DNA of 40,495 nucleotides. It comes from Clostridiaceae bacterium. GTDB taxonomy: Bacteria > Bacillota > Clostridia > Peptostreptococcales > Natronincolaceae. Below, in pieces: positions 33,845 to 40,495 of this stretch (its first letter is position 1; every line of letters begins with the position of its first letter). The notes beneath the pieces are model-generated. The model made no database searches, was not told the DNA's origin, and was given only the letters and a program-made list of their open reading frames with translations. The translations under genes and the position numbers were made by a program. The stretch is from the NCBI GenBank assembly GCA_020832135.1, contig JAFIFG010000134.1:1-40495 (forward strand), read 5' to 3'.

Positions 33845-34762
33845 TTATTTTATCTGACTTATATCATAAGGTGTTTGTTGGTATACATAGTAATTAAGCC
33901 AATTAGCAAACAATAAGTTTGCATGACTTCGCCATGTGACCATGGGGGGGCTAGTTGGATCGTTATTTGGGAAATAATGTTTTGGCATTTCTATTTCTTT
34001 CCCTGCACTTATGTCGCGATCGTATTCAGCTTTTAATGTTAAGGGCTCATATTCAGCATGACCGGACACGAATATTTGCCGTCCATCTTTGCTGGCGACT
34101 ATATAAACACCACTTTCTTTAGATTCTGATAAAATTTCTAAGTGAGATACCTTTTCTATATCTTCTCGCCTTACCTCTGTATGTCTTGAATGAGGTACGA
34201 AGAATACATCGTCTAGCCCTCGGAGTAAAGGGACATTTTTTTTGTTGGCAGTATGGGGAAAAACACCAAACATTTTAGTGGCTAATGGGTACTTGTTAAT
34301 ATCATAATGATGATAAAGTCCTGCTTGGGCTCCCCAACAAATATAGAGGGTAGAGGTTACATTAGTTAACTGCCAATCCATAATTTCCTTTAATTCTTCC
34401 CAATAAGCAACATCCTCGAATTCTAGAAACTCAACCGGAGCCCCAGTGATAATAAAACCATCAAACTTTTCCTGCTTTACATCATCAAAAATTTTATAAA
34501 ATGTAGTTAAGTGTTTTTCAGGTGTATGCTTTGATGTATAAGATTTAGGGTGTAGCAGCACTATATCAACCTGAAGAGGAGTATTCCCTAGTAATCTTAA
34601 AATTTGAATTTCTGTAGTAATTTTAGTGGGCATTAAATTTAAAATACCTATCTTAAGAGCTCGAATATCCTGACCATGAGCCCTGCTTTCCGTCATAACA
34701 AAAATGTTTTCTTTATTCAAGACCTCTGTAGCTGGAAGAGAATCGGGTATTTTTACTGGCAT
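33845..34762 (-). CDS. metA: Homoserine O-acetyltransferase (MetA-type)
   Basis: 305 aa from the ATG at 34762, which has GGAGG 8 nt upstream; the open frame runs 11 codons further upstream without a ribosome site. The catalytic C142 (Y-I-C-W-G-A-Q-A-G) and [12 protein letters not shown]-x-Y-W are in family register. Position 111 is Glu, the residue associated with acetyl-CoA use in B. cereus-type MetA, where E. coli has Gly and uses succinyl-CoA. So this enzyme should make O-acetylhomoserine, matching the sulfhydrylase gene 33 nt upstream. It is the second gene of the SAM-riboswitch operon. Confidence 0.94.
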   Translation of the reverse strand: MPVKIPDSLPATEVLNKENIFVMTESRAHGQDIRALKIGILNLMPTKITTEIQILRLLGNTPLQVDIVLLHPKSYTSKHTPEKHLTTFYKIFDDVKQEKFDGFIITGAPVEFLEFEDVAYWEELKEIMDWQLTNVTSTLYICWGAQAGLYHHYDINKYPLATKMFGVFPHTANKKNVPLLRGLDDVFFVPHSRHTEVRREDIEKVSHLEILSESKESGVYIVASKDGRQIFVSGHAEYEPLTLKAEYDRDISAGKEIEMPKHYFPNNDPTSPPMVTWRSHANLLFANWLNYYVYQQTPYDISQIK

Positions 34763-34795
34763 AAACACTTCCTCCTTCTTATTAAACTTACACAA

Positions 34796-36178
<1,383 letters not shown>

Positions 36179-36182
36179 TCAT

Positions 36183-36281
36183 CTCTTAGGTAGTGCATAC
36201 CTACAGGAATTAGCACCATGCACATTGTGTGCTGGTTGCCGGGTTTCATAGGGCCAGTCCCTCCACCTCTCTGAATAAGAG
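36183..36281 (-). ncRNA. SAM-I riboswitch (S box)
   Basis: Minus strand: CTCTTATTCAGAGAGGTGGA, GGGACTGGCCCTATGAAACC, CGGCAACC, then a variable hairpin, GGTGCTAATTCC, and the closing CTAAGAG. This is an essentially complete S-box consensus. P1 forms from CTCTTA and TAAGAG. With the downstream terminator it should switch off metY-metA when S-adenosylmethionine is abundant. Confidence 0.97.
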
Positions 36282-36307
36282 TACATTATGAAGTTTTATG
36301 ATATATA

Positions 36308-36336
36308 AAGTTATCATCAAATTTAATGAATGTCAA
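36308..36336 (-). promoter_or_regulatory. Likely sigma-A promoter of metY-metA
   Basis: On the minus strand TTGACA (36336-36331) is perfect. The -10 region TAACTT (36313-36308) after 17 bp is poor. The predicted start is about 20 nt before the riboswitch. Confidence 0.5.
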
Positions 36337-36522
36337 GATAATATTTTTAAAATTTAGACTAGTTTAAATGCCTAGCTTTAAATTCCGAATTTAAATTAAT
36401 AAATTCATAAGGAGTAAATAGTTATTCTTTTATTTCTGTGATAAAATAGTATGTAGGTATGTATAGCTGAGGCTATACGTAGGTAGATGGTATTTTTAAT
36501 ACTGTTATTGGGAGGCTGGGAA

Positions 36523-37965
36523 GTGGAGAAAAAACAATTGGAAAAAATGTTAAATGAGTTGACGGTTGAAGGGATACATGTTGTGGACTCCGATGGGACA
36601 ACCCTTTTATATAATGATATCATGGCAGAATTAGAAGGATTAGATAGAGAAGAGGTTTTAAATAAGAAAATACTAGATGTTTTGCCAAGTCTTAAAGGTC
36701 AAAGCACACTCATGCATGTGCTATCAACAAAAGAACCTATTTTAAACAACTTACAAACTTATTTTAATAAAGAAGGAAAAGAGATATCAACCATAAACTC
36801 TACTTGGCCCATTAAGAGAGAAGGAAAGATTTGGGGTGCGGTGGAAATTGCTAGAGATGTAACCCAAATTAGCAAGTTAGCACAAAAAGTAATGGAACCC
36901 CAAAATCATGGACAAAATATCAATCCTAAAAATAAGGTGAAGAGTATAAAGTATAGTTTTGAAGATATTTTAGGAAATTCCTCAGAGATACTTCATGCAA
37001 AACAGATCGCAAAAATGGCAAGCAAATCTTCTTCTAATGTTTTGATTATAGGAGAATCTGGAACGGGAAAAGAATTATTTGCTCAGGGAATACATGTAGC
37101 TAGCAGTCGGAAAAATCAACCATTTATTGCTGAAAACTGTGCTGCTATACCTGAATCTTTACTGGAGGGATTATTATTTGGAACTACTAAAGGCGGTTTT
37201 ACTGGAGCTGTTGATCGTGCGGGTTTGTATCAGCAGGCACATGGAGGAACGTTATTATTAGATGAAATTAATGCAATGCCTATGGGACTACAAAGCAAGC
37301 TTCTGCGAGCTATACAAGAGGGGAAAATCCGTCCTGTGGGAGGCACCAATGAAGTGCAGGTGGATGTTCGTATTATAGCCATTATAAATGAGGATCCCCT
37401 TAAAGCTATAGAAGAAGGTAGACTTAGAAAAGACCTGTTTTTTCGATTAAGTGTTATAAATATATTCATACCTCCCTTAAGAGAGCGTAAAGAAGATATT
37501 GAGCTATTGACTGAGTATTTTATAGACAAATTTAGTAAAGAGAATAATAAAAATATAGAAGGCATAGACAAAGAGATAGAAAAGTTTTTTCAGACCTATG
37601 GGTGGCCTGGTAATGTAAGAGAATTAGAGCATGTACTAGAAGGCTCTATTAACCTTGTAAGGGAAGGGGAGCTTATCCAACAAAGACATTTGCCTTATTA
37701 TGCACAACGATCCATTGATATGCCTCCCCACGAAGCGACAGACAAGGGGGAGAAAGAAAAAACAATTAGCCTAGAAGAACTAACGGATAAAAATATAGAT
37801 TTGGATAAGTGCCTAACAGATATAGAAGATAGCCTTATAAAAGAAGCCCTGAGGGTTAATGAAGGAAACATCACTAAAGCCGCTAAAAACCTAGGCATTA
37901 GCAGACAGAGGCTACAGCACAAGTTAAAAAAGAGATTTTTGAAAGAGTATATAAATAAAAGTTAA
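36523..37965 (+). CDS. Sigma-54-dependent PAS/AAA+/Fis activator (RocR-like)
   Basis: 480 aa from GTG 36523, which has GGGAGG 7 nt upstream. The longer open frame from ATG 36487 encodes a hydrophobic stretch over the ribosome site and is unlikely. A PAS domain (about 8-115; V-D-S-D-G-T-T-L-L-Y-N-D) is followed by the AAA+ motor with G-E-S-G-T-G-K-E at 177-184. The sigma-54 loop reads G-G-F-T-G-A (about 224-229) instead of G-A-F-T-G-A, a substitution seen in RocR-type activators. A Fis-type HTH ends the protein. A sigma-54 promoter and an amino-acid symporter follow, so it probably responds to an amino acid or its catabolite. A small hairpin (36461-36478) precedes it. Confidence 0.92.
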   Translation: MEKKQLEKMLNELTVEGIHVVDSDGTTLLYNDIMAELEGLDREEVLNKKILDVLPSLKGQSTLMHVLSTKEPILNNLQTYFNKEGKEISTINSTWPIKREGKIWGAVEIARDVTQISKLAQKVMEPQNHGQNINPKNKVKSIKYSFEDILGNSSEILHAKQIAKMASKSSSNVLIIGESGTGKELFAQGIHVASSRKNQPFIAENCAAIPESLLEGLLFGTTKGGFTGAVDRAGLYQQAHGGTLLLDEINAMPMGLQSKLLRAIQEGKIRPVGGTNEVQVDVRIIAIINEDPLKAIEEGRLRKDLFFRLSVINIFIPPLRERKEDIELLTEYFIDKFSKENNKNIEGIDKEIEKFFQTYGWPGNVRELEHVLEGSINLVREGELIQQRHLPYYAQRSIDMPPHEATDKGEKEKTISLEELTDKNIDLDKCLTDIEDSLIKEALRVNEGNITKAAKNLGISRQRLQHKLKKRFLKEYINKS

Positions 37966-38024
37966 AATATAGCTAATTTATTTGCAAGTTGGCAGCAAAT
38001 AAATTGGCTAATTTTAACTTTTTG
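37959..38024 (+). terminator. Long-stem terminator of the second sigma-54 activator gene
   Basis: The left arm (37959-37985) and right arm (37995-38020) pair over about 26 bp with one bulged base and one wobble, followed by TTTTTG. The stop codon (37963-37965) lies in the left arm. Confidence 0.85.
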
Positions 38025-38176
38025 TATAAAAATTTACAATTTTAGTATCAGACATGAGATTGCGAACTTTTTACCAATCATTTTAGTAGTTAAAAAACCT
38101 TTAAAAGTGAGAAAAATTCATAAGCTTGCAATCGTTGCCATATATATAATTAGAAATATTATAAAAATTATAAAAA

Positions 38177-38196
38177 TTGGAATGAAACTTGCTATT
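38177..38196 (+). promoter_or_regulatory. Sigma-54 (-24/-12) promoter upstream of the symporter
   Basis: TTGGAATGAAACTTGCTAT has GG at 38179-38180 and GC at 38191-38192, exactly 12 bp apart, with a consensus -12 (TTGCTAT) and a weaker -24 (GGAA for GGCA). It would leave an unusually long leader of about 260 nt before the symporter ATG. An inverted pair GATTGC (38058-38063)/GCAATC (38128-38133) upstream might be an activator site, but this is weak. Confidence 0.68.
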
Positions 38197-38466
38197 TAAA
38201 TTATATAAGGTAAAAATTACATAATAAAAAACATAGCTAAAAAACCAATAAAATTTATAAATATACAGATTTGATTATCCAATAAAAACAATCGATAAAA
38301 TTACAATAAATTTTTTTGTTAATAATTTATTGACAATTCTGCAAAATATTTATTAGCAAAGAATATCATAATTTTTAAAAATAAAATTTTAAGGAAGGAG
38401 GGTAATTGGGTCTTTTAGAAGTTTTTAGCTACAAAAAATAAAACTTTACAAAAGAGGGGGAAAATT
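38197..38466 (+). other. Long AT-rich leader of the symporter gene, with a possible 11-codon ORF
   Basis: About 270 nt with no recognised riboswitch. A strong ribosome-site-like AAGGAAGGAGGG (38391-38402) precedes TTG 38406, which would encode the 11-residue peptide M-G-L-L-E-V-F-S-Y-K-K, stopping at 38441. TTGACA at 38330-38335 might be a -35, but no good -10 follows at 16-18 bp. The leader-peptide reading is speculative. Confidence 0.3.
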
Positions 38467-39864
38467 ATGGAAGCATTTTTAAACTTCATAGCAGTTTTAA
38501 CCGGATGGGTGTGGGGACCCCCCATGCTTATACTTTTAGTAGGTGGAGGTTTGTTTTTTACATTCATATTAAAGTTTTTCCAATTTAGGTATTTTGGCTA
38601 TATTTTAAAACAAACCGCTGGTTCAATATTTAAAAAACCAGAGGGAGAGGGTACAGTTACACCTTTCCAAGCTGTTACAGCAGCATTGGCATCTACAGTA
38701 GGAGCATCTAATATTATAGGGGTACCGGCGGCTATTGTATTTGGTGGACCAGGAGCTATATTTTGGATGTGGATTATTGCGCTAGTAGGTATGGGTTCTA
38801 AATTTGCTGAAACTGTACTAGGTGTTGCATATCGTGAGCAGAATGAAGAGGGAGAATGGGTTGGAGGACCGATGTACTACATCAGAAAAGGTCTTAAATG
38901 TAAGTGGCTAGCAGTCTTCTTCTCTTTTGGATTAATGATTGAACTTGTTCCAAGTGTCATGGTACAATCAAATTCGGTTGCAGCTTCTGCTAGTGAAGCA
39001 TTTGGTTTATCACCTATGATTTCTGGTATTATTGTAGCTATTTTAGTTAGTTTAGTTGTTTTCGGTGGTATTCAGAGAATTGGTAGAGTTACAGAAAAAC
39101 TTGTACCATTCATGTCTATGTTATATGTAGGTGGAGCTCTTATCATCATTTTTGCTAATATTTCTCAAGTGCCTGCAGCCTTTGCATCTATCTTCACTTA
39201 TGCATTTACACCACATGCTGCTATTGGTGGTGCAGCAGGTGCAGCATTATCAACTGTAGTAAGATGGGGTGTTGCTAGAGGGGTTTATTCTAACGAAGCT
39301 GGTATGGGTACTGCACCAATCGCTCACTCTGCAGCTGTAACAGATCACCCTGTAAGACAAGGTTTCTGGGGAATATTTGAGGTTATTTTTGATACATTAG
39401 TTATCTGTACAATTACTGCCCTTGTTATCTTAACAACAGGTACTTGGGTTTCAGAAGCTGGAGCAGCTAATCCAAATCCATCAGGATTGCCTGCGGCAGC
39501 CTTTGGAGATATGTTTGGGCCTGCGGGAGGATTTATTGTAACCTTCTCGTTATTGGCATTTGTTGTTTCTACTATTATAGTTGTTACCTTCTATGGTGAG
39601 AAGCAAGCAGAATTCCTATTTGGTGCAGGATTTGGTAAGGTGATGAAGGTAGTTTATATTATATCTATCGTTATAGGTGCTGTTGGTGGAGCTACATTCT
39701 TATGGCAGTTCCTAGATATTCTACTGGCATTAATCATTGTTCCGAATATGATTGCTATTATATTACTAAACAAAGATGTTGTTAGATTAACTGAGGAGTT
39801 TTTCAGCAGTGAAAAGTACTACCTAAAAGATATTGGTAAGGCAGACTCTTCACATAAAAACTAA
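38467..39864 (+). CDS. Alanine/glycine:cation symporter (AGCS family)
   Basis: 465 aa with about 11 membrane helices. Family hallmarks are the N-terminal F-F-T-F-I-L-K-F-F-Q-F-R-Y, the V-T-A-A-L-A-S-T-V-G-A-S-N-I-I-G-V substrate/Na+ region, G-G-P-G-A-I-F-W-M-W, G-G-P-M-Y-Y-I-R-K-G-L, and G-V-A-R-G-V-Y-S-N-E-A-G-M-G-T-A-P-I-A-H-S-A-A. It takes up alanine or glycine with sodium. It lies behind a sigma-54 promoter and the gene of a sigma-54 activator, so uptake is probably induced by substrate or by demand for amino-acid catabolism. Ribosome site AGAGGGGG. The asparagine-rich glycine-preferring versus alanine-preferring choice cannot be made here. Confidence 0.95.
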   Translation: MEAFLNFIAVLTGWVWGPPMLILLVGGGLFFTFILKFFQFRYFGYILKQTAGSIFKKPEGEGTVTPFQAVTAALASTVGASNIIGVPAAIVFGGPGAIFWMWIIALVGMGSKFAETVLGVAYREQNEEGEWVGGPMYYIRKGLKCKWLAVFFSFGLMIELVPSVMVQSNSVAASASEAFGLSPMISGIIVAILVSLVVFGGIQRIGRVTEKLVPFMSMLYVGGALIIIFANISQVPAAFASIFTYAFTPHAAIGGAAGAALSTVVRWGVARGVYSNEAGMGTAPIAHSAAVTDHPVRQGFWGIFEVIFDTLVICTITALVILTTGTWVSEAGAANPNPSGLPAAAFGDMFGPAGGFIVTFSLLAFVVSTIIVVTFYGEKQAEFLFGAGFGKVMKVVYIISIVIGAVGGATFLWQFLDILLALIIVPNMIAIILLNKDVVRLTEEFFSSEKYYLKDIGKADSSHKN

Positions 39865-39890
39865 AGCTTTTTAAAATTAATAGATAATAA

Positions 39891-39935
39891 AGTGCAACCC
39901 AAAGATTATTGCTTAAAATGTCTTTGGGTTGTACT
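39891..39935 (+). terminator. Hairpin after the symporter gene
   Basis: AGTGCAACCCAAAGA (39891-39905) pairs with TCTTTGGGTTGTACT (39921-39935) over 15 bp with one G-U. It is not followed by a clean T tract, so it may terminate inefficiently or stabilise the mRNA. Confidence 0.7.
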
Positions 39936-40495
39936 ATGTTTACCAACTTATTCTTTGTATGAAAATAATGAAGATAAAGAAGTTACAAGTACAGATAGTG
40001 GAATGGAAACCTAATTTAGAGAGTCTGGTGTAATTCCAGTGGTGCTTTGACCTTACCGCTGAAATTACAGTAGATTTTTTAATAGCTAAAAATCACCTTT
40101 TGAATTTGCTATCAAAAACTTCAAAGTAAGATTAATACTTGTTATGCTACAGAAGGGTAGGTACAGGCTGATAAGTAGGATACTAGAGATGAGAATAGTT
40201 TGAATTAATTAAAATTTGCAAACATACAGAATTCATGTTACAATAATAAGCAAACATTGAACGGAAAAGAAAATTTTTTCCTTGTAATTTTTAGATAATT
40301 CTGGAAATTGTGTTTTATTAACAAAATGAGTTATTCATTCTTGTATATAAAATAAAATAGGTAGTTGCAGAATTCAAAAATGAATTTATCCACAAGAAAA
40401 GCTGTAAAAGCAACTAAAATCTGCAGCTACACACAGAAAAAAAGGCATAGGAAAGTAAAGGTTCAAAGGAACCTTTAAAAAATTGTTTAGTTGTT
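39936..40495. other. Gene-free tail of the window
   Basis: No convincing coding region on either strand. Besides the hairpin near 40021-40080, it holds a perfect DnaA-box nonamer TTATCCACA at 40386-40394 (isolated, no cluster seen) and a hairpin TAAAGGTTC/GAACCTTTA at 40456-40477. The next gene presumably begins beyond the window. Confidence 0.5.
40021..40080 (+). ncRNA. Structured element: hairpin with T tract, possibly a divergent cobalamin-type aptamer fragment
   Basis: CTGG-TGTAATT-CCAG (40024-40038) is followed by AGTGGT and ACCGCT arms and by AAATTACAG, so a long single hairpin is also possible, ending before TAGATTTTTTAA (terminator-like). The run AGAGAGTCTGGTGTAATTCC (40019-40038) resembles the AGGGAA-xC-x-GGTG-xAA-x-TCC block of cobalamin riboswitches, but the AGGGAA core is altered and the CCCGC-xACTGT box is not convincing. 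I hold this only as a candidate. Confidence 0.3.

Noticed and set aside
36487-36522. Hydrophobic N-terminal extension of the second sigma-54 activator
   Set aside because: The extension covers the ribosome site GGGAGG, which serves the GTG at 36523.
40386-40394. DnaA box as part of an origin
   Set aside because: A single perfect nonamer with no cluster, no AT-rich unwinding repeats and no dnaA/dnaN genes.

Overview
This window comes from a low-GC, Gram-positive, anaerobic-type Clostridia chromosome. The evidence is AT-rich intergenic DNA, strong GGAGG ribosome sites, many intrinsic terminators, an abundance of cis-acting RNAs, two sigma-54 enhancer-binding regulators and no respiratory genes. 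A relative of Alkaliphilus or Natronincola is plausible, but that is inference from gene style only. No rRNA, tRNA, CRISPR, phage or intact transposon genes are visible. It reads as core and metabolic chromosome with dense regulation.

Layout. (1) 1-6.6 kb: the end of a MazG/YpjD-type pyrophosphohydrolase, a metallo-beta-lactamase-fold hydrolase, an amidohydrolase, and a sigma-54 activator. Next comes a cysteine-desulfidase-family gene (CyuA/CdsB type) behind a -24/-12 promoter with repeated upstream half-sites, then a nitronate-monooxygenase-like flavoprotein. (2) 6.6-11 kb: a BCCT transporter (minus strand) and a two-gene ABC transporter. (3) 11-14 kb: B12-dependent methionine synthase split into a reactivation protein and a MetH core lacking that domain. 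(4) 14-17.8 kb: a TPP riboswitch followed by thiS-thiF-thiG-thiH-tenI, the thiazole branch of thiamin synthesis. (5) 17.9-24 kb: a CAP/SH3 lipoprotein (minus), then an NCS2 nucleobase permease and a three-subunit molybdenum hydroxylase. (6) 24-26.7 kb: a YkuK-family protein, a MITE-like palindrome, and a minus-strand unit in which a glycine riboswitch precedes an ACT-domain protein and a UPF0210 protein. (7) 26.8-33.1 kb: a Rieske/FAD oxidoreductase (minus), GlnRS, an iron alcohol dehydrogenase behind a near-consensus sigma-54 promoter, and a predicted secreted hydrolase. (8) 33.2-36.3 kb, minus strand: a T-box leader in front of a lone 65-codon ORF, and a SAM-I riboswitch in front of metY-metA (acetyl-homoserine route). 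(9) 36.5-40.5 kb: a second sigma-54 activator, a sigma-54 promoter, an alanine/glycine:sodium symporter, and a gene-free tail.

How it fits together. Methionine supply is handled by metY-metA (SAM-controlled) and MetH with its reactivase. Amino-acid use is handled by the cysteine desulfidase, the amino-acid symporter and probably the glycine-responsive ACT/UPF0210 pair. Three -24/-12 promoters and two activators make sigma-54 control a theme. The two most unusual items are the T-box whose only visible target is a 65-aa ORF, and the glycine riboswitch controlling the function-unknown ACT-UPF0210 pair. All identifications rest on reading motifs and remembered family features; no database search was run.
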